DNA of 15,923 bases from CAYVTZ01 sp964454685 (GCA_964454685.1 CAYVTZ010000055.1:1-15923); one strand, 5' to 3'. Shown: positions 1 through 7,894, counted from the stretch's first letter. Numbers and translations: made by a program. The notes: generated by a model not told the origin, from the letters alone.

Positions 1-99
1 CTAACAAAGACTTTATCTGACTTTTGGACTTTACACAAAATTTTACGCACTATCCTATACTTCTTCAAAAAACTAGCAACCCAGCTAACCCCCAGCTAA
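1..99 (+). other. Open frame tail, identity unknown
   Basis: The first frame is open from the window edge to a TAA at 97-99 and would encode a C-terminal tail of 32 residues ending KKLATQLTPS. It is too short to identify. Because it lies just inside a likely attachment site, the end of an integrase or another element gene is possible, but nothing in the residues proves it. It may also be non-coding. Confidence 0.2.
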
Positions 100-130
100 T
101 CGCACCCCACAAAACCACCCAAAACCACAC
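80..130. repeat. Tandem 10-11 bp direct repeats, possible integrase arm sites
   Basis: CCCAGCTAA occurs at 80-88 and again at 91-99, one helical turn apart. It is followed by two near-identical 10-mers, AAAACCACCC (111-120) and AAAACCACAC (121-130). Helically phased short direct repeats 100-150 bp from an attachment core are what arm-type binding sites of tyrosine recombinases look like. That role is inferred from their position next to the tRNA fragment. Confidence 0.3.
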
Positions 131-158
131 GATATTACGTGACATCAAAAAAGAAACC

Positions 159-201
159 GAACACCAAAAACCCGCACAGTAATGCGGGTTTTAAGGTGTT
201 C
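159..201. terminator. Long terminator-like hairpin
   Basis: An inner stem CCCGCA/TGCGGG with loop CAGTAA is flanked by A-rich and T-rich arms, and an outer stem GAACACC/GGTGTTC extends it to about 17 pairs with a small bulge. The A-stem-T arrangement fits a bidirectional intrinsic terminator. It would insulate whatever lies to the left from the tRNA fragment. Confidence 0.65.
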
Positions 202-242
202 TATGATGCTATAAAATACATCGTAAAAATTGGTTTGGTCTT

Positions 243-286
243 CTCCTAAGGGCTAGTTACAAGTTCGATTCTTGTAGGGGGTGCCA
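243..286 (+). tRNA. 3' half of a tRNA-Arg(CCU), probable attachment-site remnant
   Basis: The sequence folds as the 3' half of a tRNA. It has an anticodon loop CTCCTAA (243-249, anticodon CCT, T33 and A37/A38 present), a 3' anticodon strand GGGCT and a 4-nt variable loop. A perfect T stem ACAAG/CTTGT encloses loop TTCGATT (264-270). Then come acceptor strand AGGGGGT, discriminator G283 and encoded CCA (284-286). G73 fits arginine. The bases left of the loop do not pair well with GGGCT, and no D arm or 5' acceptor strand lies upstream, so this is not a complete gene. A lone 3' half is what remains at one end of an element integrated into a tRNA gene, with the chromosome continuing to the right. 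Confidence 0.6.
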
Positions 287-289
287 GAA

Positions 290-328
290 AGGGGTTGTAG
301 CAGTAAGAAAAAAACTGCTATAACCCCT
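290..328. repeat. Hairpin repeat, left copy
   Basis: A 15-pair hairpin AGGGGTTGTAGCAGT / ACTGCTATAACCCCT has a 9-nt A-rich loop and one G.U pair. The same element, in the same orientation, lies at 15581-15616, and both are followed by GTTTCAT. It begins 4 nt after the tRNA CCA and could also end tRNA or kinase transcripts, but neither side has a good T tract, so a plain intrinsic terminator is uncertain. Confidence 0.75.
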
Positions 329-376
329 AGTTTCATGTACCGTCACTTCAATCTCAACTTGCAAATTTCTTTGTTC

Positions 377-1906
377 TCACACAAATTCCAGCAGATCATC
401 AAAGTATTTCCAAGTTCCGTCCAATGCCTCGATCACTTTTTTATAAAGCTCATATTTTTTGTCATAATACGCAAACATTTCTTTATTTGGCATTACGCGC
501 TTGGCGACTTTCACAAACACCTCTGCCGCATGATCACAGTCTTTATATACCCCCACGCCAATTCCTGCACACATCGCCGCACCCATTGTGCCCAACTCGT
601 TTGCATCAGAAACTTCCATCGGAAGCTGTATGATATCTGCGAACATCTGCAACCACAGCGCAGATTTCGTTCCGCCACCTGAAATGCGCACGCTTTCAAA
701 TTTCTGTTTGGGATGGTGCTTGTATAATTTCTCTAAATGGTATTTGTGACAAAACACAATCCCTTCAAACACCGCCCGCAGCATGTGCGCCTTTGTATGT
801 ATCCCATTCAGCCCCACAAAAGTGGCTTTTGCGTCTATTCCCGCATTCGTTCCATACAAAAACGGAAGGAAAATCAATGCGTTTTCCGAAAGATCCACAT
901 GCTCCACCATCTCATTCACCAAAAGATAAATCTCTTTGCCTTCGCGCGCCTTCTCTTCCTGCATCAATCGATTGATAAACCATTCAAGATTGGATGCAGA
1001 TGTAGAGCTTCCTTCCGTCATGATATACGTTCCCGGCACGACGTATCGTGACGACATAAAAAAATCCATGCTTTGTACAGGCTGCACATCCACATATTCA
1101 TTGATGCTCCACGATCCAATCACAATACACAGTTTAGAATCATCCAACACGCCGCCGCCAAATGCGCATGCGCTGATGTCAAACATGCCCCCCATCACCG
1201 GTGTTCCCTCTGCGAGCCCGGTAATACGCGCCGCTTCCTTTGTCACCACACCCGCACACTCCATCGAGCTGACCAGCGGCGGTAATAGTGTTTGATATTG
1301 CGACAGCCCTACCGCTTCAAAAATTTCACTGTCAAATTCTCCTTTTCGAATGTCCATGCAACTCCATCCAGAAGCTTCCGTTATTTCAGATCGAAATTGA
1401 CCCGTCAACAGATATCGAATATAATCTTTGCACGTTACTGCATATTTGCTGCACTCTAAAACTTTCGGATTGTGGTCACGAAACCACGCCAGCAATGCAA
1501 TCACCTGCCCCGGCCAAACTACCTGGCAGGTTTTTGGTAAAAAGACCGATTCCACCAGCCCCGCTTCCGTCCATTGCCTTACATATTCCTTTGCGCGCAT
1601 ATCCCCACTCAAGATCGGGTTATGTGTCGCATTTCCATGCTCATCAAACAGATAAATTCCATTGCCTTGCCCCGCAACAGAAATACCTACAATGTCTGAT
1701 GCGTTCACTTCGGATTCTTCCAGCGCAGAGCGGATGACCGCATATGTCGCATCCTTTTGCTCGCGCGCGTCCCGCTCCGTCATGCCTTCTTTGGGACAGA
1801 GCACCTCAAGCGCGCGCTGCGCAACCGCAATCTCCCTTCCGTTCGTATCATAGATGCCCGCTTTAATCAGCGTGCCGCCGCCGTCAATTCCCAGCAAATA
1901 TTTCAT
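377..1906 (-). CDS. lyxK: FGGY carbohydrate kinase, L-xylulose kinase-like
   Basis: This cytoplasmic sugar kinase has 509 residues, a usual FGGY length. The N-terminal phosphate loop is GIDGGGT (6-12), the likely catalytic Asp is D243 in GGMFD, and the C-terminal nucleotide-binding motif is SGGG (409-412). From memory it matches E. coli LyxK better than xylulo-, glycero- or fuculokinases: NPILSGDMRA, a WPGQ..LLAWF segment, FLPFLYGTNAG and HTKAHMLRAVFEG all have close LyxK counterparts. LyxK makes L-xylulose 5-phosphate from L-xylulose, and the UlaE-like epimerase at 10780-11637 would take the next step. The ATG overlaps the stop of the upstream PpiC-like gene (ATGA), and AAGGAGGT lies 8-9 nt before it, so the two are translationally coupled. 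The exact substrate is inferred; another ketopentose is possible. Confidence 0.85.
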   Translation of the reverse strand: MKYLLGIDGGGTLIKAGIYDTNGREIAVAQRALEVLCPKEGMTERDAREQKDATYAVIRSALEESEVNASDIVGISVAGQGNGIYLFDEHGNATHNPILSGDMRAKEYVRQWTEAGLVESVFLPKTCQVVWPGQVIALLAWFRDHNPKVLECSKYAVTCKDYIRYLLTGQFRSEITEASGWSCMDIRKGEFDSEIFEAVGLSQYQTLLPPLVSSMECAGVVTKEAARITGLAEGTPVMGGMFDISACAFGGGVLDDSKLCIVIGSWSINEYVDVQPVQSMDFFMSSRYVVPGTYIMTEGSSTSASNLEWFINRLMQEEKAREGKEIYLLVNEMVEHVDLSENALIFLPFLYGTNAGIDAKATFVGLNGIHTKAHMLRAVFEGIVFCHKYHLEKLYKHHPKQKFESVRISGGGTKSALWLQMFADIIQLPMEVSDANELGTMGAAMCAGIGVGVYKDCDHAAEVFVKVAKRVMPNKEMFAYYDKKYELYKKVIEALDGTWKYFDDLLEFV

Positions 1907-3099
1907 TGCCCCGCACCTCCTTGGTTCTGATTATATAGCCAGTCTTTGTCAACTGCCGTACGCTTATCCGCGATGGATTCTTCATGCCATCCGCGAAATG
2001 CCTCATCGCCCAGCAGTTTGGTTCTTTCTTCCAATATCTGCTGCCGCATTGTGTCTTTGGCCTGTTCAAATGGCACTTTCCCTGCCGGCATCACTCGATC
2101 CAGATATATAAAGTTATGCCCTTGGTATGTGTTACATTCGCTGATATCACCGGCTTCTTTCAGCTGGTTCAACGCCCCCACATATTCCGCATACATATTG
2201 GTTGCATTCACGTACGCCACCTCAGATTCCAATCCGTTTTCGTCAAATTTGCGCGCGATCTCATCAAAAGTTGCGCCCTGCGCAATCATGTTGCGTACTT
2301 TCTGGATTTCTTTCATAACGCCTTGTTCCGCTTCCTTTAACAGCTGCATGCACTCTGTAAATCTTCCGTCCGCAATCAAGATCGCTGCCTGTCCGCGCAC
2401 ACCCGCAGAAAAAGGAATGGTAACCGTTCGCACGCACCTCACCCCGTCCGGATAATAATATAAAGGAATGTCCGGACTCTTAACATACCCCGTCACAAAA
2501 TCCGGCGAAGATTCAAACAGTTGCTTCTGCCGATCCGCTTCCAGGTCGTACGCTTCCCTCACTTCCTCATCCGTGATGCCGCTCTGTTCCGCGATTGCGC
2601 GCGAAACCTTCTGCACCATCACGTTTTTACTCGCTAGCTCCTGATAGCTTTCCCGTGTAAACCCAAGTTTCTCCAAATATCGATCCACCTCTCGACGCAA
2701 TTCTTCCTGCGGCAGAATCCCAGATTTTTTGGCAATGACCTCTTCAATCTCTGCAATTTTCTGCTCATATTGCGTCTGCGCCCGTTGTTCTTCTTCCTGC
2801 GTCAGTGGCAGCAACCCCATTTCTGCTGCCCTGTCCACCGCTTCATCCGTAAAAGCATATTCGTAAATCGTGTCATCTACCAGTTTTTCCCATATCTGAA
2901 GATCCTGCTTGACCGTATTTTCCGATAGATTATAAAAATCGCAATAGTGCTGGATTTTTTTTAGAATGTTTCCATTTGTATATGTCGCATACGGCGTTTT
3001 CAGTGCTATCGAAGCAGCATCAGCCCCCGTTCCTGCACACGCAAACGCCGCAAAAACAATGCACACTATGACAGCACACAGTGCAATAAGCTTTTTCAT
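1903..3099 (-). CDS. Exported SurA/PpiC-like foldase
   Basis: This 398-residue exported protein has a signal peptide MKKLIALCAVIVCIVFAAFA. A Cys at 21 could make it a lipoprotein, although AFAC is a poor lipobox. Residues about 30-190 are a helical, charged SurA_N-like chaperone region. Residues about 220-360 resemble a parvulin (PpiC) fold: a VRTVTIPF strand, a helix with IAQGATFDEIARKF, then an acidic loop and QGHNFIYLDRV where active parvulins usually carry a GFH-hydrophobic strand. An insertion of about 30 residues splits the first strand from the helix, so isomerase activity is doubtful. The start has AGGAG 6-7 nt upstream. It follows the ABC operon after a terminator and overlaps the kinase by 4 bp. 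A folding helper for the sugar-binding lipoprotein is a reasonable guess from context only. Confidence 0.75.
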   Translation of the reverse strand: MKKLIALCAVIVCIVFAAFACAGTGADAASIALKTPYATYTNGNILKKIQHYCDFYNLSENTVKQDLQIWEKLVDDTIYEYAFTDEAVDRAAEMGLLPLTQEEEQRAQTQYEQKIAEIEEVIAKKSGILPQEELRREVDRYLEKLGFTRESYQELASKNVMVQKVSRAIAEQSGITDEEVREAYDLEADRQKQLFESSPDFVTGYVKSPDIPLYYYPDGVRCVRTVTIPFSAGVRGQAAILIADGRFTECMQLLKEAEQGVMKEIQKVRNMIAQGATFDEIARKFDENGLESEVAYVNATNMYAEYVGALNQLKEAGDISECNTYQGHNFIYLDRVMPAGKVPFEQAKDTMRQQILEERTKLLGDEAFRGWHEESIADKRTAVDKDWLYNQNQGGAGQ

Positions 3100-3196
3100 T
3101 ACATTCTCCTATCACATTTCGACTGGATTTATTTTAAACACAGATGGTCCGCCACACTTGCCTACATCGCTCTGCGCCGCGTCCACAAAAAATTTG

Positions 3197-3233
3197 AAAA
3201 ATCGCATCAATCGATACAACGGATGCGATTTTT
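3197..3233 (-). terminator. Intrinsic terminator after the ABC permease gene
   Basis: AAAAATCGCATC and GATGCGATTTTT form a 12-pair stem around a 13-nt loop. On the minus strand it is followed by TTTTTCAAATTTTTT. It lies 18 nt after the permease stop and separates the transporter unit from the PpiC-like and kinase genes, which must be reached by read-through or by their own promoter. I see no convincing promoter in 3100-3196. Confidence 0.85.
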
Positions 3234-3251
3234 CGCGTCAACTGTATTTTG

Positions 3252-4271
3252 CTACGCCCGCTTTTTAAGCGCCGCATTTTGTTGCACTGCATCCAGCACC
3301 ACCGCGCCCAGCACGATCAGATAGCGGATCAAATCCTGCCAGAATGCCGCCACATTAAACAGCGTCAGTGCATTCTGCACAATCGCCATCAAAACCAGCC
3401 CCAGCACAGCTCCGAGTACAGAACCCTTTCCACCCATCATACTAACGCCGCCGATCACCGCGGAAGCAATCGCCGTCATTTCCAAGCCGCTGCCGGCGCT
3501 CATCGGCACACCGGAAAACTTATTCAGATAGATAATGCCGGCAAACCCTGCAAAGCATGAGCATGCTACGCAGCACATGATTTTCACTTTGTCTACCTTG
3601 ATTCCGGAATACGCAGCCGCCTTACCGTTGCTGCCTGTATAAAACACCAGACGCATCATAGACGACTTTCTTACAATGATATCCATAATAATCACAACGA
3701 TCACAAAAATGATTACCGTCATGGGAATCAAGCCCCCCACCTGACCTTGCCCCAAAAAGCGAAACTCAGGATAAGATTCCAGGGCCGTCACCAGCGAAAT
3801 CGGCGTGCCCGTTGTTAATGCCAATACAATACCACGCGCAATTCCCATAAAGCATAACGTCACAATAAAGTGCGTCAGTTTCACCTTTGTCACCAGAAAC
3901 CCAATCGCGCCGCCGATCGCCGCGCAGCACAACATCGCAATAACCGCCGCCATCCATGGACTCATGCCGCCTAAAAACAGCATCGCGCAGATCGCCATGC
4001 CCAAACACATCACCGATCCCACCGATAGATCAATGCCGCCCGAGATCAGGATGATGGTCATGCCAATCACTACGATGCCATCGATGGATACAGACCCCAA
4101 CAAAACCTTGATGTTATCCCACTTTGGAAAATACGGGGATGTAAAGCTCAGTATGATGATGATCGCCGCCAAAATAATCAGCAAGTTCATTTCTCGCAGT
4201 TGAGCAATCCGAGCAAAACTGCTTTTTTTCTTCCCCTCAACTTCTATGTTTTTCGTAGTAAGCAAGCTCAT
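3252..4271 (-). CDS. Sugar ABC transporter permease, RbsC type
   Basis: This inner-membrane permease of the ribose/xylose/galactose class (BPD_transp_2, carbohydrate uptake transporter 2 family) has 339 residues. The N-terminal 25 residues are cytoplasmic, and about nine or ten hydrophobic segments follow. The family signature SGGIDLSVGS lies after the second segment, and the C-terminal half has the usual GLEMTAIASAVIGG and GGKGSVLGAVLG loops that contact the ATPase. Its ATG overlaps the ATPase stop by 4 bp (ATGA), with AAGGAGGAG upstream. Such permeases work as homodimers with the double ATPase encoded just before it. A terminator follows. The substrate cannot be read from the permease; a pentose or pentitol is suggested by the neighbouring genes. 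Confidence 0.93.
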   Translation of the reverse strand: MSLLTTKNIEVEGKKKSSFARIAQLREMNLLIILAAIIIILSFTSPYFPKWDNIKVLLGSVSIDGIVVIGMTIILISGGIDLSVGSVMCLGMAICAMLFLGGMSPWMAAVIAMLCCAAIGGAIGFLVTKVKLTHFIVTLCFMGIARGIVLALTTGTPISLVTALESYPEFRFLGQGQVGGLIPMTVIIFVIVVIIMDIIVRKSSMMRLVFYTGSNGKAAAYSGIKVDKVKIMCCVACSCFAGFAGIIYLNKFSGVPMSAGSGLEMTAIASAVIGGVSMMGGKGSVLGAVLGLVLMAIVQNALTLFNVAAFWQDLIRYLIVLGAVVLDAVQQNAALKKRA

Positions 4272-5815
4272 TGAGATACTCCTCCTTCAACCTTTTGATC
4301 CTCCACCCGAAATGCGCCAGATGCAAAAAACATGATTCGGTTAGAGCTGATTTCTTCGCCGCTGACTTCACCCACCAGCTTCCCTTCATTTACAATGATG
4401 ACTCTATCGCACATCCCGATGACCTCATTGAGCTCAGATGAAACAATAATTACGCCAATCCCTTCCTGTACCAGCTGCCGCAGCAACCGATGTATTTCCG
4501 CTTTTGCCGCAACGTCAATGCCCCTGGTCGGCTCATCTAAAATAATAACGTCCGGTTTTTTGGCCAGCAGCTTTGCAATCAAAACCTTCTGCTGATTCCC
4601 GCCTGAAAGGTCCATCACCCATTGCTGTGTGCTGGTACACTTGACATTCAATTCCTTTGCCATCCGCTCCCCTTGGCTCTTCTCCTTGGATGCGTTGATA
4701 AATCCCTTTTGCGTCACAACTTCAATGTGCATGGCGGATATATTGTGCATGATACTCATTTCCAGAAAAAGCCCGGATTGTTTTCTGTCCTCAGACATAT
4801 ACAAAAGACCTTTCTGGAATATCTCTTTTGCCGGTTTTCCCGCTATATTTTCCCCGCGGAAGAGAACTTCCCCTTCATGCAGCTTCCGTATTCCCGTAAT
4901 TCCCTGCATGATCTCGCTTCTTCCCGAACCGATCAAACCTGAAAAGCCAAGCATTTCTCCTCGTTTCAGGTGGAATGAAACATCCCGAAAACGCGCGTTT
5001 CCATCCGTAATGTGCTTCACTTCCAGCAAGGTTTCCGCCTTGCCCGCATCAAAGCTTTCTGCTTTAGGCGGATAGATTGCATTCACTTCGCGTCCCGCCA
5101 TATCGTTCACCAACTGCTTCACCGTCACATTCGCAACATCATAAATCGAAACCATGTATCCATCTCGCAGCACCGAGACGCGGTCGCACTGTTCAAAAAT
5201 CTCAGACATTCGATGGCTGATATAGATAATGCCAATCCCACGCGCAGCAAGGTTGTGCATAATTTCGTAAAGCGCCTCGGTTTCCGATTCACTCAACGCC
5301 GCAGTCGGTTCGTCCAGAATCAACACTTTGCATTCCGTTGAAAGTGCCTTGGCAATTTCCACCACCTGTTGATTCGAGATCGTTAAATGCATCACCAGGT
5401 CGTTGGGGTCAATCGCATCCTTAACCAGACTATACAGAATCTCCTTTGCTTTTCTGGACAGTTCTTTGTAGTTCACCACCGCCTTTTTGTCCGCATTGAT
5501 CTGAGACATAAAGATGTTCTGCGCCACCGATACATCTTGGCAGAGCGCAATTTCTTGATGTACAAAGCAAATCCCATGGCCTTGTGCGTCCAAGGGACTT
5601 GTAATGTCCACACGCTTTCCTTCTATAATAATCTCTCCACTCTCCGGCTGAAGCAATCCATCCACAATATTCATCAGCGTTGATTTCCCCGCGCCGTTTT
5701 CCCCGATGATCGCATGAATCTCACCCGATCTCAACGTAAAATCGACATCAAACAACACCTGATTACTTCCGAACGACTTCGAGATGTTTTTCAGTTCCAA
5801 TAAATTCTCGCTCAA
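4268..5815 (-). CDS. Sugar ABC transporter ATPase, RbsA type, two ABC domains
   Basis: This 515-residue protein has two fused nucleotide-binding domains and energises import. Domain 1 has Walker A GENGAGKS (38-45), Q87, a signature LTISNQQ (144-150), Walker B VLILDE (164-169) and H201. Domain 2 has a degenerate Walker A GLIGSGRS (293-300, Arg instead of Lys), LSGGNQQ (403-409) and IILDEPT. This asymmetry is normal for RbsA/MglA proteins, where only one site hydrolyses ATP. The start is TTG: GGTGGTG lies 7 nt upstream, and the first in-frame ATG would remove Walker A. The stop overlaps the permease start. A strong hairpin lies in the 109-bp gap after the binding-protein gene, which probably lowers expression relative to the binding protein. 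Confidence 0.93.
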   Translation of the reverse strand: MSENLLELKNISKSFGSNQVLFDVDFTLRSGEIHAIIGENGAGKSTLMNIVDGLLQPESGEIIIEGKRVDITSPLDAQGHGICFVHQEIALCQDVSVAQNIFMSQINADKKAVVNYKELSRKAKEILYSLVKDAIDPNDLVMHLTISNQQVVEIAKALSTECKVLILDEPTAALSESETEALYEIMHNLAARGIGIIYISHRMSEIFEQCDRVSVLRDGYMVSIYDVANVTVKQLVNDMAGREVNAIYPPKAESFDAGKAETLLEVKHITDGNARFRDVSFHLKRGEMLGFSGLIGSGRSEIMQGITGIRKLHEGEVLFRGENIAGKPAKEIFQKGLLYMSEDRKQSGLFLEMSIMHNISAMHIEVVTQKGFINASKEKSQGERMAKELNVKCTSTQQWVMDLSGGNQQKVLIAKLLAKKPDVIILDEPTRGIDVAAKAEIHRLLRQLVQEGIGVIIVSSELNEVIGMCDRVIIVNEGKLVGEVSGEEISSNRIMFFASGAFRVEDQKVEGGVSQ

Positions 5816-5862
5816 ACTAATTCACCACCATCCAGTTGTTCTATTTTTTAATTCTAGTCTTT

Positions 5863-5902
5863 TTTGTTGCGGGTACAGCAGTTTTGCTGCACCCACAACA
5901 AA
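5863..5902 (-). ncRNA. Intercistronic 18-bp hairpin after the binding-protein gene
   Basis: An 18-pair stem with two G.U pairs and a 4-nt loop lies between the binding-protein stop (5925) and the ATPase start (5815). On the minus strand the stem is followed by AAAAAG, not U, so it is not a complete intrinsic terminator in the operon direction. Such hairpins commonly protect the 3' end of an abundant binding-protein mRNA segment and reduce downstream expression. Confidence 0.7.
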
Positions 5903-5924
5903 TGATCCTATCCTGAAACGATTG

Positions 5925-7052
5925 TTATTTTCCCTTCGAGGGATCTCCGGGTCCCAGCATATCTTCAACGCTCGCATATCCAAGAGACTCTGCATATTTG
6001 TCTACATAGAAGTAATCAGCATTCTCCTTTGTAATCAGGTTCAAGCCGTTGTCAATCAACGGGATGTATGTCGGGTTGAGGCCTTGTTCTTTTTTGCCGT
6101 TCATCGGGTCAATCAGCTCCGGATGTGCCAGCGTAAACAGCAGCAACATTGCGAAGTATCCCTGCATACCTTGGTCAGGATTCAGCGCCATCCAAAAATC
6201 GCCCGTCTTGATCATGTCTAAAATCTGCGCATTCACGTCTACGCACAGGCATTTTATGTTTCCGCCCAGTTCCTTTGCGGCATTCGACGCCCCCAGACCG
6301 GAGTTTGCTTCCGGCGCAAATACTGCCCCCAAATCAGGATGCTTTTGCGCCACAGTCATAACCGCAGTGTAAGAAGCATTGGGGTCTTGGTTCGACACTT
6401 CATCCGCAACCACTTCCATGTCAGGATACTCTGTTTCGATCGTTGCAATAAAGCTATCGCAGCGGATGTCATGATTGGTCTGCCCGGGGTTGCGCAGTAC
6501 CATGACTTTTCCTTTTCCGCCCATTTCTTCTGCAATCGCTCTTGCAGCACTGCGGCCTTCATTGACATTGTCTGATGTTACAAATCCCTGACGGTTGGAT
6601 TCCGGAGAGTCAGATGCCCACGTCACGATTGCAACGCCTTGCTCCACTGCTCTATCAATCGGCTCTTTGAATGCTTCCGCCGTGATCGGGGAAAGGAAGA
6701 TTCCTTTTGGTTTTTTTGCCAGTGTTTGCTCGAAAACCTCAATCTCTTTGGTCGCGTCATATTCTGTCGTTCCCACATAAAAGGTTTTCACACCCAAGTT
6801 GTTTCCTGCCTGCTTGAATGCCGCGTAAACCGGAAACCAGTATTCCACGCCCGAAACAAAGCACAGTGCATAGTATTCCTCGCTCGGGTCGCCCCGCATT
6901 CCGAGGGTAGACCCTCCTTGCGCAGCAGCAGGTGCCGCAGCGTTAGCATCGGCAGAAGGCGCTGCAGCGGGAGCCGCGGCACAAGCCGTAAATACTCCGA
7001 ATACAAGCACCACCGCCATCACGATTGCTATTACTTTTAATCCTTTTTTCAT
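5925..7052 (-). CDS. Sugar-binding lipoprotein, RbsB type (type 1 periplasmic binding fold)
   Basis: This 375-residue solute-binding protein captures the sugar outside the membrane and delivers it to the RbsA/RbsC-like transporter. The signal peptide has Lys-rich start MKKGLK, a hydrophobic core and lipobox FTAC, with C24 as the lipid-attachment Cys. An Ala/Pro-rich tether covers about 25-48. The mature part shows the Peripla_BP_4 pattern: a YYALCFVSGVEYWFPV strand-helix, EVFEQTLAKKPKGIFLSP, AIVTWASDSPES, then the C-terminal lobe with VFAPEANSGLG and MIKTGDFWMALNPDQ. AAAGGAG lies 11 nt before the ATG. It is the second gene of the unit, 74 nt after the dehydrogenase, and is bracketed by hairpins at 7076-7098 and 5863-5902. 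The ligand is unknown; a pentitol or ketopentose is inferred from context. Confidence 0.92.
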   Translation of the reverse strand: MKKGLKVIAIVMAVVLVFGVFTACAAAPAAAPSADANAAAPAAAQGGSTLGMRGDPSEEYYALCFVSGVEYWFPVYAAFKQAGNNLGVKTFYVGTTEYDATKEIEVFEQTLAKKPKGIFLSPITAEAFKEPIDRAVEQGVAIVTWASDSPESNRQGFVTSDNVNEGRSAARAIAEEMGGKGKVMVLRNPGQTNHDIRCDSFIATIETEYPDMEVVADEVSNQDPNASYTAVMTVAQKHPDLGAVFAPEANSGLGASNAAKELGGNIKCLCVDVNAQILDMIKTGDFWMALNPDQGMQGYFAMLLLFTLAHPELIDPMNGKKEQGLNPTYIPLIDNGLNLITKENADYFYVDKYAESLGYASVEDMLGPGDPSKGK

Positions 7053-7075
7053 GTCCTTTCTCCTTTAACTTTAAT

Positions 7076-7098
7076 TTGCCAAAAAGCTGGTTTGGCAA
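7076..7098 (-). ncRNA. Hairpin upstream of the binding-protein gene
   Basis: TTGCCAAA and TTTGGCAA form a perfect 8-pair stem with a 7-nt loop in the gap between the dehydrogenase stop and the binding-protein start. There is no U tract on the minus strand. It could mark an RNA-processing site or protect the 5' end of the binding-protein segment. It does not cover the ribosome binding site. Confidence 0.55.
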
Positions 7099-7126
7099 TT
7101 CTTGATTCATTGGAATATGCGCCGCG

Positions 7127-7894
7127 TCATACGATGGAATATCCACCGTCAATCACCAGATTTTCTCCGGTGATCATATTTGCGGCATCGCTTGCCAAAA
7201 AAAGCGCACAAGCCGCAACTTCGTCCGGCTGCGCAAATCGTTTGATCGGCGCTTTCTCTAAAAATTCGTCGCCCTTCTTCCCACTCCAAATCAGTTCCGC
7301 CATCGGTGTCATCGTAATCGTAGGCGAGATCGCATTCACATTGACATCGTAAATGCCCCATTCCGCCGCCAACACTTTTGTCATGTTGACCACGCCCGCC
7401 TTGGTCGCGCCATAGCACGCATGTCCCCATAGCCCAATATTTGCTGCCTGCGATGCCATGTTTATAATCTTTCCTCCCTGCCCGGATGCAATCATTACCC
7501 TGCCCACACGCTGCGCCATGAAGAATACACCCCTTAAGTTAACAGCAACCATTCGGTCGAATTCCTCCTCGGACATCTCTTCCGCTTTGGTCATTTGCCC
7601 CAGTCCGGCAACATTACACAGAATGTCAATGCCTCCAAACGCTTGAATCACGACTCCCACAGCGCGATCAATCTCATCTGTAACCGCAACATTCATGTGA
7701 ATCGCCAAAACGTCAGGCCCGATTTCTTTCGCGCATTCCTCGATGGTATCATCCCAATCCAGCAATGCAATCTTTGCGCCCTTTTGATAGAACATCTTTG
7801 CAATCGAGTTTCCCAGCCCTTTCGCTCCACCCGTTATCACTGCAACTTTGCCGTCGATCCTAAAATTTATATCAAATCCATTATAAGCCGACAT
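7127..7894 (-). CDS. Short-chain polyol dehydrogenase, GolD-like
   Basis: This 255-residue classical SDR oxidises a sugar alcohol to a ketose (or the reverse) with NAD. The cofactor motif is TGGAKGLG (21-28), and D46 at the end of the second strand favours NAD(H) over NADP(H). NVAG (94-97) follows, and the catalytic tetrad is N119, S148, Y161, K165 (YGATK). Its C-terminal half closely follows the GolD/D-threitol dehydrogenase group: GGKIINMASQA, AISPTITMT, DEVAACALFLASDAA and TGENLVIDGGY. Known members act on D-arabitol or D-threitol. It is the first gene after a consensus promoter and leads the transporter unit, so it probably acts on the imported compound. AGGAGG lies 8 nt before the ATG. 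Whether the product is L-xylulose, D-xylulose or erythrulose cannot be decided here. Confidence 0.9.
   Translation of the reverse strand: MSAYNGFDINFRIDGKVAVITGGAKGLGNSIAKMFYQKGAKIALLDWDDTIEECAKEIGPDVLAIHMNVAVTDEIDRAVGVVIQAFGGIDILCNVAGLGQMTKAEEMSEEEFDRMVAVNLRGVFFMAQRVGRVMIASGQGGKIINMASQAANIGLWGHACYGATKAGVVNMTKVLAAEWGIYDVNVNAISPTITMTPMAELIWSGKKGDEFLEKAPIKRFAQPDEVAACALFLASDAANMITGENLVIDGGYSIV

Noticed and set aside
281..682. Plus-strand ORF of 133 codons at the left end
   Set aside because: It runs antisense through the kinase gene and across the tRNA end and hairpin, has no ribosome binding site, and has a Cys/His-rich shadow composition.
1288..1737. Plus-strand ORF of 149 codons inside the LyxK-like kinase
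   Set aside because: It is antisense to a well-supported gene and shows no family motif or start signal.
7127..7894. Assigning the dehydrogenase to D-threitol/erythrulose catabolism
   Set aside because: GolD-like enzymes include D-threitol dehydrogenases, but no erythrulose kinase of the DAK type or erythrulose-phosphate isomerase is present, while L-xylulose-type enzymes are.
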